From Sphingobacteriales bacterium (GTDB taxonomy: Bacteria > Bacteroidota > Bacteroidia > Chitinophagales > UBA2359): DNA of 64,000 bases. The position numbers were made by a program, and so were the translations under genes. Shown here one piece after another: positions 45,746 to 56,192 of the stretch. The first letter of the stretch is position 1, and every line of letters starts with the position of its first letter. The stretch is taken from assembly GCA_016711285.1 (NCBI GenBank), contig JADJTG010000002.1, positions 186,001-250,000 of the forward strand, in the 5' to 3' direction. Under the pieces are notes generated by a model. That model searched no databases. It was not told the DNA's origin and saw nothing but the letters and a program-made list of their open reading frames with translations.

Positions 45746-45768
45746 TTTTTTATGAATAAGAACTTTAA

Positions 45769-47139
45769 TTATTCGTACCCCGGATTTTGTTGCATGGCAT
45801 CGTTAGCGTCCATATCGCCTTGTGGTATAGGATATACCAAATTGTCGGCGTTCCACGCTGCTACTTCGCCAGTAGAGCCGCTTTTGATGTCTCTTTGGAG
45901 GCGTTTTAGGAAATGAATACGGTCGCCTTCAAATGCCAATTCTAAAGCGCGCTCTTTGTAAATGGCATTGATTAAATCTTCGCCGCTTACATTCATATCT
46001 GCTAATCCGGCGCGTTGGCGCACAGTATTGAGGTGGGTGCGCGCTGTTGCTTCATCGCCGTTTTTGGCAGCACATTCTGCCAAAGTGAGCAACATTTCGG
46101 CATAGCGTATCACCGGAATACTGATTTTATTGTTGTCCCATTTGGTCGTAAAAGTTTCAATGCCTTCAGTTACATACATCGCCCCGCGATTGCTGCCTTC
46201 TGCTACATCGGCATTGAGCAAAGCCATAAAATCGGTACTCATTTTAAACAAGTCGCTGTTTTTGCGATAGCGTCCGCGAATAGAGTTGTTATTGTCGCCG
46301 GTGCGGTTGATGATAGCAAATACTACTTCGGGGTGAAGAACACCATTTTCGGAATTAAATACTTCCATCAAATCAGTGGCTAAGGTGTATTTTCCGCTGT
46401 TTACTACTGCGGCGGCTTGCTCGGCAGCGGCGGCATAGTTGCTTTGCTGCAAATAAATACGCGCCAAAAATGCCTGCGCTGCTTGTTTAGAAGCTCGGCG
46501 GCTGTCGGGTGATAAATTTTGAGCAGCATAAGTGAGGTCGGCAATAGCAAAATCATAAACAGCAGCCACTGAACTTCGGGCAATATTCGTGCCGTTGGTG
46601 GTGCTGCCCGGCTCTGTCATCAGCGGCACACCCAATTCGGGGTATTTGGAAGAACCCCAAGGTTGTCCGAAATGTTTTACCAACTCAAAATAAGTAACCC
46701 CGCGCAAAAAACGGGCTTCGGCTTCCAAGCGCACCTTGTCGGCATCGCCCATACTTACATTTTTCATGTATGCCAGTACCGTATTGCAACGATGAATAAG
46801 ATTGTAGCCATCGTTCCACAAATTAGTGGACTCGCCGTTGAACGTCACCATTTCGCGGGCGCGCAGTTGCGCCAGACCAAAATCGCTGATAGCATCAGTA
46901 TATACATTATCCGACAACAGTTCGCCGTTGCTGAGTAAACCACCCGAAAACATTTGTCCGCTGCTCTGAAAACGGTCAAAAGCACCCGTCATCGCCGAAT
47001 CCAAGCCGCCGAGCGAGTTAAGTGCTTCCTCTACAGAAATGCGGTCTTCAGGTTCTAAATCCAAAAACTTTTCGCAAGAACTCAACAAAAACAATCCGAG
47101 TATCATCGCCGAAAAGCCGAATATTTTAAAAGATTTCAT
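45769..47139 (-). CDS. SusD/RagB-family outer-membrane nutrient-binding lipoprotein
   Basis: 456 residues. Lipoprotein signal with Cys in GLFLLSSCEKFLDLEPED, the hallmark SusD start. TPR-like helices (LEAEARFLRGVTYFELVKHFG) and the C-terminal YAEMLLTLAECAAKNGDE followed by VRQRAGLADM confirm the family. It forms the lid over the SusC channel. Encoded 66 bases after the SusC stop in the same operon. Substrate unknown; no glycosidase is linked. Confidence 0.94.
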   Translation of the reverse strand: MKSFKIFGFSAMILGLFLLSSCEKFLDLEPEDRISVEEALNSLGGLDSAMTGAFDRFQSSGQMFSGGLLSNGELLSDNVYTDAISDFGLAQLRAREMVTFNGESTNLWNDGYNLIHRCNTVLAYMKNVSMGDADKVRLEAEARFLRGVTYFELVKHFGQPWGSSKYPELGVPLMTEPGSTTNGTNIARSSVAAVYDFAIADLTYAAQNLSPDSRRASKQAAQAFLARIYLQQSNYAAAAEQAAAVVNSGKYTLATDLMEVFNSENGVLHPEVVFAIINRTGDNNNSIRGRYRKNSDLFKMSTDFMALLNADVAEGSNRGAMYVTEGIETFTTKWDNNKISIPVIRYAEMLLTLAECAAKNGDEATARTHLNTVRQRAGLADMNVSGEDLINAIYKERALELAFEGDRIHFLKRLQRDIKSGSTGEVAAWNADNLVYPIPQGDMDANDAMQQNPGYE

Positions 47140-47205
47140 ATTTTTAAAACTGTGTATTTTTTAAGATTAAAAAATCGGTTCAACAAAAAAATATTGTATT
47201 TTTTT

Positions 47206-50200
47206 TTAAAAACCTACCCGCACACCCACTGAAACCACTTTTGCCTGTGGGTTGGATAAATACGATACACTTTGCGTAATAGAACCCGATTTATCGCGAT
47301 TTACTTCAGGATCCCAACCCGGATATTTTGTCCAAGTGAGTAAGTTCGTAGCATTCAAATATACGCGCATCGCCTGAATTTTCAGTTTTTTGGTTGTTGC
47401 CGAAGGTACATTATAGCCCACCGTCAAATTTTTCAAGCGTATATAATCGCCGTCATACAGGTGGCGCGAAGAGTTGAAGTCCCAGTTTTGTTTGAGGCTC
47501 AGACGGCGAATATCGGTAATGTCGCCCGCTTGTTGCCAACGGTCTAAGGTACGTGCATCTTGATTCCAGTTGAATGCCATATTTCCCAATTGGCGTTTGC
47601 CGTGGTCGTCATAAATATTAAAGTCAAGCGCGTAATTGAACTGGAAAGAAAAATCAAAGTTTTTGTATTCAAAATTATTCGTCAAACCGCCCCAATACAA
47701 AGGATAAGGGTTGCCTATTACCACGCGCTCCGTAGTAGAAGCACCCGCACTCGCTACGATTACGTTGCCATTTGCATCTAACCACAACTCGTCGCCGGTG
47801 GCAGGGTCAACACCATAAAAACGCACCAACAACCAAGCTCCGATAGGCTGCCCTTCAATGGCGCGGTTATCGCCAAAATTTGTACCGCTTACTTCTTGTC
47901 CTTGCAAATCCAGCACTTTGTTGCGCGAATGAGAAAAACTGAAATCAGTACTCCATTTAAACTTAGGCTTCACGATATTGCGGCTATTGATACCCAAGTC
48001 CCAGCCTTTATTTTCCAAAGAAGCATTATTGGTACGCACTCCCGTAAAGCCGGTAGTTCCTGCCAACACCGTATTAATCAACATTTCTGTTGTTTTGGTA
48101 TAAAATGCACCGATTTCGCCCGAAAGCCTGCCGTCCCAAAAACCAAATTCCAAACCGCCGTTGGTGGTAGTTTGCACCTCCCAACTCAAATCAGGTACTG
48201 CCAAAGATGAGGGCGCAGAGCCGTTTTGCCCGTCATAAAGAATATTGTCGGGTACTGAAAAATAAGCAGCATACTCAAAATCACCGATTTCGGCATAACC
48301 CGCTTGTCCCCAACCGCCTTTCAGTTTCAAATAGGTAAGATGCGGATGATCGCGTAAGAAATTTTCTTCAGACACTATCCACGCAGCTGACACAGCAGGA
48401 AAAGTACCCCATCTGTTTTCGGGACCAAAACGTGAAGAACCATCGCGGCGCATCGTAAAGTCCAACAAATAACGTTGATTATAAGTATAGTTGGCACGAC
48501 CAAAGAAAGAAGCAAAAGCATAATTGCGTCCTACACCATCTCGGTCTTGGAGTGTATCAATATTTGTACTTTCTATAATATTGCCTTCCCACTCCGTAAA
48601 GGTATATTCTTCGCGGGCACGCTGTGCCGAAAAACCACCCAACAAGCTCACATCATGTACTTCTTTGAATACTTTGTTGTAGCGCAAAGTTTGGTTGGTA
48701 TTCCAACTTCTGTATTTGATGGTGCGATACCAAGCGCGGTCGTCAGGTAATCCGCGAATGATATGGTTTTCAAAATAATTTTCTTCCTGATTGCTTTGGT
48801 CAATACTGAAATCGGCACGACCTGTGAGGTTTTTTGTAAAATTGATTTCCGCAAAAACACCGCCCAAAATACGATTAACGATATGGTCTTGGTCGCGGTT
48901 TTCCAATTGCGCCACCGGATTTACATTTACATCAGGATAAAAATAAGCTCCGGTGCTGTCATATACCGGATATATCGGCAATGCCGAGCTTTGTGCCGTA
49001 CCGAAGCCCCCCGCATACGAAGCCGGCGGCAACGCAGTATTCGTATAAGCATAGCTTATGTTTGTTCCCATTTTCACCCAGTTCAAAGGTGTATAGTCCA
49101 AATTCAGGCGCACATTGGCTCTTTGAAAATCATTACCCACCAAAATTGTTTTCTCCTTGCGATAAGAAGCACCCGCATTATAAGTGAGCATTTTAGTACC
49201 ACCTGTAAAAGTAGCGTTGGCATCAGTAAAGGTACCTGTTTGCAATACTTTATCCAACCAATTTGTATTGTTTTCTAAACCTTCATATACATCAACACCA
49301 CGCGGCAAAGCAAAAGGCTCAGTATCGGGGTTGGTCAAGCCGCGTGCTACGTCATTGTCATAGGCTTCCTTATATAGTATAACATACTCTCTGGCATCTA
49401 ATAAATCCAAGCGTTTTGTAATTTCAGAAATACCCTGTTTTATTTCCACATCAAAACGGGGTTTTCCTTTTTTACCTCTTTTGGTGGTGATAAGCACTAC
49501 CCCACCCGCTCCACGCGAGCCGTAGATAGCGGTGGCAGTAGCATCTTTTAAAATCGTGATATTTTCAATATCGGCAGGATTGAGCGTTGAAAGTGTATTG
49601 AGGTTGTAACCGGCACCACCATTGCTGAGGTCGCGGTTTTCTACCGGAATACCATCAATAACATACAAAGGTTCAGAACCATTAATAGATGCCGTACCAC
49701 GCACACGCACCGTAATCGGCGAACCGGCTTGCGCACCGTCTGTGGTAATCAACACCCCCGGAGCTTTTCCCTGAATGGTTGAAAGCGGGTTGGTTGCCGT
49801 TCCGTTGCGCAAATCTGCTTAATTGATTTGTGTAATGGAGGCAGTGAGGTTGCGTTTTTGCTTCGTGCCGTACCCCACAACCACCAATTCATCTAAATTC
49901 ATGCCGTCTTCAACGAGCGTAAAATTTTGAGTAAGGTTCGCTCCATCTGTCACCGCCAAAGTAAGGCGTTGTGTAGCATACCCCAAATAAGAAACAACCA
50001 TTACATAAGTACCCGCTTTTACATTTTTGAGGGTATATGTTCCATCTAGGTCGGCGGAAGTGGCAAGAGTAGTGCCCTCCAGCAATACGGTAGCACCGAT
50101 AAGGGTTTCACCGGTTTCATCTGCAATTTCACCGCTGATAGTACCCTGTGCCCAAATTGTACTGAGCCATAAACTACTGAAAGCGATAAAAAAAAGAAAG

Positions 50201-50217
50201 GTAAGTTTTCTTTTCAT
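47206..50217 (-). pseudogene. SusC/RagA TonB-dependent receptor with one in-frame TAA
   Basis: About 1003 codons, normal for SusC. Signal peptide, carboxypeptidase-regulatory-like domain (GTISGEIADETGETLIGATV), DELVVVGYGTKQKRN TonB-proximal motif, plug (IQGKAPGVLITTDGAQAGSP, YVIDGIPVENRDL) and the 22-stranded barrel. The frame is uninterrupted except for TAA at 49819-49821 between SITQIN and ADLRNG, where relatives have a sense codon. All downstream sequence stays in frame, so a single base substitution explains it. If real, the receptor is truncated before the plug. Confidence 0.9.
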
Positions 50218-50328
50218 ACAACGAATTAAGTTTTTTATTTTTTGAACGATATAAATTAATAAAATAAAAGCATTTTATATAAATTAAGATATATAAAACA
50301 TTTTAAATCAATATAAAAAAAACACAAA

Positions 50329-50716
50329 ACAAAGCACATTTACACTGCTACAATGCCAAATTACACCGCCGCAAAGCACATTTACACTGCTACAATGCCA
50401 AATTACACCGCCGCAAAGCACATTTACACCGCTACAATGTCAGATTACACCGCCGCAAAGCACATTTACACCGCTACAATGTCAGATTACACCGCCGCAA
50501 AGCACATTTACACTGCTACAATGTCAGATTACACCGCTGCAAAGCACATTTACACTGCTACAATGTCAGATTACACCGCCGCAAAGCACATTTACACTGC
50601 TACAATGCCAAATTACACCGCCGCAAAGCACATTTACACTGCTACAATGTCAGATTACACCGCCGCAAAGCACATTTACACTGCTACAATGTCAGATTAC
50701 ACCGCCGCAAAGCACA
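50329..50716. repeat. Tandem array, nine copies of a 42-bp unit (2 x 21 bp)
   Basis: Each unit has two related 21-bp halves, one with ACACCGCCGCAAAGCACA and one with ACACTGCTACAATG; CTACAATG recurs at 50349, 50391 and every 42 bp to 50685. Variants alternate CCAAATT and TCAGATT. It lies upstream of susC. A 141-codon frame crosses it but only repeats the unit, so I do not call a gene. Confidence 0.92.
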
Positions 50717-50804
50717 AAAACACAATGAATAAAATATATAAAAACAAAACATTTAAAAACCTCAAAAACAAGATATAAAGGTTATGTGCAAATATAAGCA
50801 ATGC

Positions 50805-53129
50805 CTATCTTAAAATAATAAAATAATTGCTTTTTTGATAAAAACCATTTGCTCCTCTTATTTCTGCTTGTAAGCAATAAGGTGCCGCCGAAAGACAGGC
50901 AGGTAAACGCAATGCGTTGTTTTTATTCTGAATAGAAGTGCGCCAAACGGCTTTGCCTTGCAGGTCATATAAAGTGATATTTGCTTGGGTGTCGGCTGTA
51001 TTGAGTTGCACATACAATATTTCTCCGGCAACAGCGGGATTGGGATAAACGCACTCGATTGCGTCAGTATTTACAGGCGATAGCGCAAGCACTGCCCCTA
51101 CATTGGAAGCAGCGGGTGTGGGTACTTCAAATACCGCCACCGAATCCGCCGCATCAGGATACAGCCCTTCGCTGTGGTCGGCGGTTTGCTCGCCAAAGCG
51201 GACTTTGTGCAAAGGAAGCATTTTGTTGTTTTGCTTCAAAAAAATCGCCAACTCCTCCCCTTCTTTGCTCAACTTGAAATTACAATGTTGTGCGCCTTCC
51301 GAAGTTTCATCATCTGCCCAAAACAGTGAAAAACTCTTCGGCTGCATTTGCAAATTTGGCGGCAGCCTCCATTTATTCGGATAGAAGAAATTATCCGTCA
51401 AATACACATTTTCTAACGAAAGCACCGTTTCTGTGGGATTATAGAGTTCTATCCAGTCCTCGTACTCGCCTTGCTCATCACTGATAACAGTATTATTTTG
51501 CGCCTGCCATTCGTTGATATACAAAGTAAAAGGCGGTGTTTGAACATCATATTCTATCGCCTTATTGCAGGGCAGTAGAGCAACATTTCCGGCGGCATCG
51601 CTCACCGAAATATGGGCTGTAAAAAGAGCATTGGCGGCGGGCATCTGGACTTGTGCACGATATTCGCCATCGGCAGCAACTGGGTCGGGAGCAATACCGT
51701 CATCATACATATTTAGTATCTGAACCGCACCACCATTTATCTGATATTGCAATTGAACGCTCTGCAAAGCCGCCTGATGAGTCGTTATATTGAAGGCAAT
51801 TTCCCACCATTCGGCGGGCAGGGGCGCACTGTGGAGGATATGTTCCACCACAGGTGCAAAGGCTAAATCTTGTGCCTGTGCCAAAGCCGAATTAGCCCGC
51901 GAACCAATGTATTGAAAAAGCCCCGATTTGACGTGTCCCCCCAAAGCCGTACTGTAACTGTCGAGAAAATCCTGCGGCGTAAATCCATAATCGTAGGTAT
52001 AAAAATCATCTTGCTCAATAAAAGGTGTAATCATATCGCGGCGTTGGGTAATATCGGCAATAAAATTGGTATCATTGAATAAACTGTCGGCAATAAAACG
52101 AATATATTGTGTGTATTTGGCTTTCATCTCCGCATTATTTATCAAAGCCTCATAAAATGGCATCGGGTCATTCGGCTTGTCCCAATCATAAATATTGCGT
52201 GCTACCCAATCAATACCGAACCAATCAATACCAAAAGTATTGTCGGTATCGTAGGGAATATATTCGAGGCGGTTGTTGCGAGTATTGTGGTATAAATAAA
52301 AATTATTGCGGTTATATAGCGGTGCGTCCCAGTGAGCCGCCATTACTTCAAAAGCGGCGGCTCGCAAATAGCTTTCTGTATTTAACAGCTCACTCAAATC
52401 ACATTCCATCGTTTCCGCTTCGCTGTCCTGAAGGGTTTTCGTAAATTGTATCACATCTTCAAAAGGAGTTTCGCCGCTGATTTTGAGTTCGTAGCCGGCA
52501 TTCATATAGCTTTGTGGGTTGTTGCCCAAATATTCGGCAGCGGCAGGATAAGTGCATTTATACAAATTGCCATCGTTGTTGCCGAAGCGCGAAGCGACAA
52601 AATTTTCGTCAATATGTTCTACATTAATATATACACCATAAAATGTATCATTGATATAGAGCAACACATGATTGGCACGCGGTGCGGGAACACGCAGACG
52701 GCGCAACATATCCCAGCAAATCTTAGAGCGCATAACAGAGGGGTCATTGTGCTCGCCGTTGAGATTGAGTTTTTCAACACCTCTGTATTTGCGCCCTTGC
52801 TCAAAGGTATTGAAAGAAATTTTAAATGATTTTTTGGCAGCTACCCTCGATGAAGAGCCTCGTAAACGAAACCCCACCTGCTGCACCGTATCCTGATGCG
52901 TGCCGTCAGAAAAAGCAAAAGTCGCCGGATATTCAGTATTGCTCCAAACATCATCAAAAATATTTTCCAGATCGGCAGCAGCTATCCAAATATCAACACG
53001 CGGCAGCAATGTGTCATTATACAACACGCCATTATCGGGAAAATCTGCCTGCGCCTCCAGATTAATAAAAGGAGCAACACAAAGCAGTCCAATCACAACA
53101 TACCATAGTTTTTTATACAGTGTGGTCAT
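50805..53129 (-). CDS. Secreted CotH-family kinase-like protein with LTD and T9SS domains
   Basis: 774 residues from ATG 53127-53129. Signal peptide YVVIGLLCVAPFINLEAQA. CotH domain from about 40 to 400: RLRGSSSRVAAKKSFKISF, GVEKLNLNGEHNDPS, and the active-site EYIPYDTDNTFG. Then a lamin-tail-like domain (YINEWQAQNNTVISDEQGEYEDWIELYN) and a C-terminal type A sorting domain (AECVYPNPAVAGE-like, ending NYFIILR). CotH proteins phosphorylate proteins in spore coats; substrates here are unknown. Overlaps in operon sense with the gene 75 bp upstream. Confidence 0.88.
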   Translation of the reverse strand: MTTLYKKLWYVVIGLLCVAPFINLEAQADFPDNGVLYNDTLLPRVDIWIAAADLENIFDDVWSNTEYPATFAFSDGTHQDTVQQVGFRLRGSSSRVAAKKSFKISFNTFEQGRKYRGVEKLNLNGEHNDPSVMRSKICWDMLRRLRVPAPRANHVLLYINDTFYGVYINVEHIDENFVASRFGNNDGNLYKCTYPAAAEYLGNNPQSYMNAGYELKISGETPFEDVIQFTKTLQDSEAETMECDLSELLNTESYLRAAAFEVMAAHWDAPLYNRNNFYLYHNTRNNRLEYIPYDTDNTFGIDWFGIDWVARNIYDWDKPNDPMPFYEALINNAEMKAKYTQYIRFIADSLFNDTNFIADITQRRDMITPFIEQDDFYTYDYGFTPQDFLDSYSTALGGHVKSGLFQYIGSRANSALAQAQDLAFAPVVEHILHSAPLPAEWWEIAFNITTHQAALQSVQLQYQINGGAVQILNMYDDGIAPDPVAADGEYRAQVQMPAANALFTAHISVSDAAGNVALLPCNKAIEYDVQTPPFTLYINEWQAQNNTVISDEQGEYEDWIELYNPTETVLSLENVYLTDNFFYPNKWRLPPNLQMQPKSFSLFWADDETSEGAQHCNFKLSKEGEELAIFLKQNNKMLPLHKVRFGEQTADHSEGLYPDAADSVAVFEVPTPAASNVGAVLALSPVNTDAIECVYPNPAVAGEILYVQLNTADTQANITLYDLQGKAVWRTSIQNKNNALRLPACLSAAPYCLQAEIRGANGFYQKSNYFIILR

Positions 53130-53204
53130 CACATCAAAAGTATGTTTTTTTATGCCGACACACAAATAATACCAAAATTTTAACATGATAACCTCATTTT
53201 TCTT

Positions 53205-55307
53205 CTATTTTACTACATTTACTTTCACAGTGCCATTGGCATCATCATACCATTGCACCTGAATACTGTTTGTACCCTGCCCCGATACAATAATTCCTCC
53301 CGTTACTATCCACTGATAAATACTGCCCGCCGCTTGTGCAGGAATACTATACACCGACACATTATTGCTACACTCCGCAGCATCACCTGTAATCGTAGGC
53401 GTAATTTGACAATCCGTACAAGCCGTGGTGCTGTAAGCGGTAACATTTCCGGTAGCATCTAATACAAAATTATACGAAACTCCGTCATAACAAATACTGT
53501 TGAGGCGGTTTTGGCTGTCTCTGCCTATTTTCACATATTTGCTGCTGAAATTTGCCTGTGTATTATTACTATAAAAAACAGTGTGATACAAACCGAGCGT
53601 ATAAATATTTGCCATATATAAAAATTGGTTTAAAGGTTGGCTGCGTCCGGCATTAAAACGTATCAAAGCCAAATCAAGGGCTTTTTTGGTATCTGTACAC
53701 CATTGATTGGCAATAGAAGCAATAAACTCCTGCGGGCTGCTTACAAAAAAACCACTCGGAAGCGTACTGCGCAAATAATTGAGGCTGTCGTTGCCCGCTT
53801 GTGCAATGAGTTGGGTTTTGCGATTTTTGAATGCCGTATTTCCTTCTATGTAATACGCATCAACAATATGGTTGATTTCGTGGGCGGCGGCGGCACAAAA
53901 TATATCGGTACTACCCGCAGGCACCTCGCTCGGAAACTGATTTTCGGGATAAGTGCCGATAGTATTGGAAAAAGAATTAATACTGGCATTGACTCCGGTT
54001 AAAAAATTAGGAATAGCTCCCGAAGATGCCACAGGCGGCGCACCCAATTCATCGGCAAACGACATCAAACGCAAATTGTGCAGCGTAGATGGAATAGCCG
54101 AGTAGAGCTTAAACAAAAAACTTTTTTGCGGTGCGTCCAACGCAGAATTATCCGCCAGCAAAGTAGAAAAATTGGTCCATATCCACTCATACTCGCCGCT
54201 TAATCCCAAAGTATTGGAAATTTGTGTTTTGAGCGCAGGCGTAAGCACAAGTGCATCGGCATAATTGCGTTGTACTCGCTCGCGTATCCACGCAAAATTA
54301 TTTTGTGTAGTTGAATTATATATCACCCCTTTTTTGAAATAAGAAGGATAGGTATTGATTAAATTTTCATAACAATCAAATATATCCTGCCGCAGGGAAT
54401 TTCCGGCGGGCAATGTGAGTATGGTTTGTTTCATAAATAAGTGCGCATTGATATAATTGGTGCGCAGCGTTGCATCATTTTGCAGCACGGTGGGCAAAGT
54501 AGCAGGATAGGTTGCGGTTGTATTGTTGATATAATCGCAGGCAGATGCCACTGTCATTAAATTGGCAGACTGAGGATATAGTGTGGTAAAAAGCGGTTGT
54601 CCATTGTATTGGTTGGTGGCATCGCTGATAGTGGTAGCCGTCCAGTGCAGCCCAAACGTATTTCCGATAATATTCATCGGATAAGTGGCAGCACCGCCGC
54701 TGTTGTAGGCTTCCCACGACCAGCCCAAGCCCATCATCAGCACACCGCCGCCGCCACTGATATATGCGTTGAGCGCAGCAATTTCGGCAGCCGTAAAAGA
54801 ACCCCACGCATTACCGATAATCAACAAGCCTTTACCACTCAACGAAGCAGCTGTAAGAGAGGTAGCAAGGTTTGTAACAGTATAGCCCGCATTTTGCAGA
54901 TTGGTGCGAAAAGTAGTGAGGTTATTGTAGTTTGCCCATTCGCCGTGTCCCGAACTAATCGCCACTGTGTTCAAATTGGATTGGTCTAACCAGTTGCAGA
55001 TATTGAGCGCAAAAGTATTATTTTGATACAATACAATATCGCTATTGCCAAAAACTCCTTCGTGCGCCACGCCTACCACTTTTCCTGAGCCATAAGCAGC
55101 TGCCATTGCAAAAATGGAAGGAAAAGAAGCCGTACTTGCCCCCGCAACTATCGGCACGGCGGCACTATTATAAGGAAACATAGACGAAGGCAAACCGCTC
55201 GTATATACCGTGCTTACACCGGCAACCAAAGCGGCATAATTTTGCGCTGCAATATTGATATTCATTAATACGGCGCAAACAATGAAAATACATTTGAAAA
55301 ACGACAT
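53205..55307 (-). CDS. Secreted two-domain protein: GATase-like fold plus putative HExxH metalloprotease
   Basis: 700 residues from ATG 55305-55307. Signal peptide IFIVCAVLMNINIAAQ. N-terminal half resembles a Rossmann-like amidotransferase fold (KVVGVAHEGVF, ISSGHGEWANY, GKGLLIIGNAWGSF, GGGVLMMGLGWSW) without a clear Cys triad. The second half has zincin motif AAAAHEINHIVDAYY and, about 65 residues on, SPQEFIASIANQW which could supply a third ligand. A PKD-like domain (YQWIVTGGIIVSGQGTNSI) ends it; there is no visible sorting domain. It recalls the TCAF/M60 arrangement, but assignment is tentative. Confidence 0.6.
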   Translation of the reverse strand: MSFFKCIFIVCAVLMNINIAAQNYAALVAGVSTVYTSGLPSSMFPYNSAAVPIVAGASTASFPSIFAMAAAYGSGKVVGVAHEGVFGNSDIVLYQNNTFALNICNWLDQSNLNTVAISSGHGEWANYNNLTTFRTNLQNAGYTVTNLATSLTAASLSGKGLLIIGNAWGSFTAAEIAALNAYISGGGGVLMMGLGWSWEAYNSGGAATYPMNIIGNTFGLHWTATTISDATNQYNGQPLFTTLYPQSANLMTVASACDYINNTTATYPATLPTVLQNDATLRTNYINAHLFMKQTILTLPAGNSLRQDIFDCYENLINTYPSYFKKGVIYNSTTQNNFAWIRERVQRNYADALVLTPALKTQISNTLGLSGEYEWIWTNFSTLLADNSALDAPQKSFLFKLYSAIPSTLHNLRLMSFADELGAPPVASSGAIPNFLTGVNASINSFSNTIGTYPENQFPSEVPAGSTDIFCAAAAHEINHIVDAYYIEGNTAFKNRKTQLIAQAGNDSLNYLRSTLPSGFFVSSPQEFIASIANQWCTDTKKALDLALIRFNAGRSQPLNQFLYMANIYTLGLYHTVFYSNNTQANFSSKYVKIGRDSQNRLNSICYDGVSYNFVLDATGNVTAYSTTACTDCQITPTITGDAAECSNNVSVYSIPAQAAGSIYQWIVTGGIIVSGQGTNSIQVQWYDDANGTVKVNVVK

Positions 55308-55429
55308 GATAAAAGTATTTAAATGGTAAAATAACAAATATATAATAAATTTTTTAAAATTCAGCTCTTAAAAAATTTATTGCTATTGAACAAAATTTGT
55401 AGTGCCCCCATTTATCAATAAAAAATTGC

Positions 55430-55951
55430 TTAATTAGCAAGTTCTTCTATCATATCACTATACGATTGTGCGATAAGGTTATCATTTTTTAAACCGAAAT
55501 AATCAAAATAAAAATTGCATTGTTGTTGCAGATACGCAATTGTATATTTTTCGGCTTCGTCAATGGCTTCTACTTCCACAAAATGACCTAATTGCGGCAC
55601 TATGTCAAAATGAAATTTTACGTTATTGATAAAATAAATTTTACGCCGTTTTTCTACGATAGTTTTAATGCCCAAATGCAGCGATAAAATCTGTTTTAAA
55701 GCAGCCTGCGGCGTGTGCGGATACAGCACAATATCCGACAATTTAACGGCAGCCGCATCAGGGCGATAATAATGAATCAAGGCGTTTTCAATGTTTCCTT
55801 CGCGCAATTTGAGCCGCCCTTCTTGCACCCGAAAGTAGGTGTCGGTTTGGTGGTCGATGCCACAAAAAACGGGATTCAACAATAACAGCTTTTGCTCATA
55901 AGGGGCTATATCCTCCACTTTTGCTTTAAATTCTATATTTTTAAGTTGCAT
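55430..55951 (-). CDS. CYTH-domain protein (class IV adenylate cyclase / triphosphatase-like)
   Basis: 173 residues. N-terminal NIEFKAKV is the EXEXK-like metal motif; TYFRVQEGRLKLREG and VEKRRKIYFINNVKFHFD supply the phosphate-binding Arg and Lys residues, and LGHFVEVEAID the late acidic strand. CYTH tunnels act on triphosphates; the physiological substrate is unknown. Single gene. Confidence 0.85.
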   Translation of the reverse strand: MQLKNIEFKAKVEDIAPYEQKLLLLNPVFCGIDHQTDTYFRVQEGRLKLREGNIENALIHYYRPDAAAVKLSDIVLYPHTPQAALKQILSLHLGIKTIVEKRRKIYFINNVKFHFDIVPQLGHFVEVEAIDEAEKYTIAYLQQQCNFYFDYFGLKNDNLIAQSYSDMIEELAN

Positions 55952-56042
55952 ATAAAAAAATGATTTTAATTATTTCCGTTTTTAAAGGCTTTCAAGATAG
56001 CTAAATTATAAAAACAGCCCTAATTATCGGATATCTAAAGCA

Positions 56043-56098
56043 TAAAAAAAGCATAATTGCTTCTACTTACCTCCATGGCGAGTATCGGCAACTATGCT
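56043..56098 (-). terminator. Terminator of the sulfide:quinone oxidoreductase gene
   Basis: On the minus strand AGCATAGTTGC pairs with GCAATTATGCT (one G.T pair) across a 27-base loop and is followed by seven T. Confidence 0.7.
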
Positions 56099-56192
56099 GT
56101 ATAAATATTAAAATAAGAGATTGGGTTCTTCTGTGCTAGTATAATATTTTAATTGTATTCAATCATTAAAATTCAATCATTTGTATTAAAAA

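Noticed and set aside
50353..50778. 141-codon frame across the 42-bp array
   Set aside because: It only repeats a 14-residue motif and has no plausible ribosome site; best read as non-coding.
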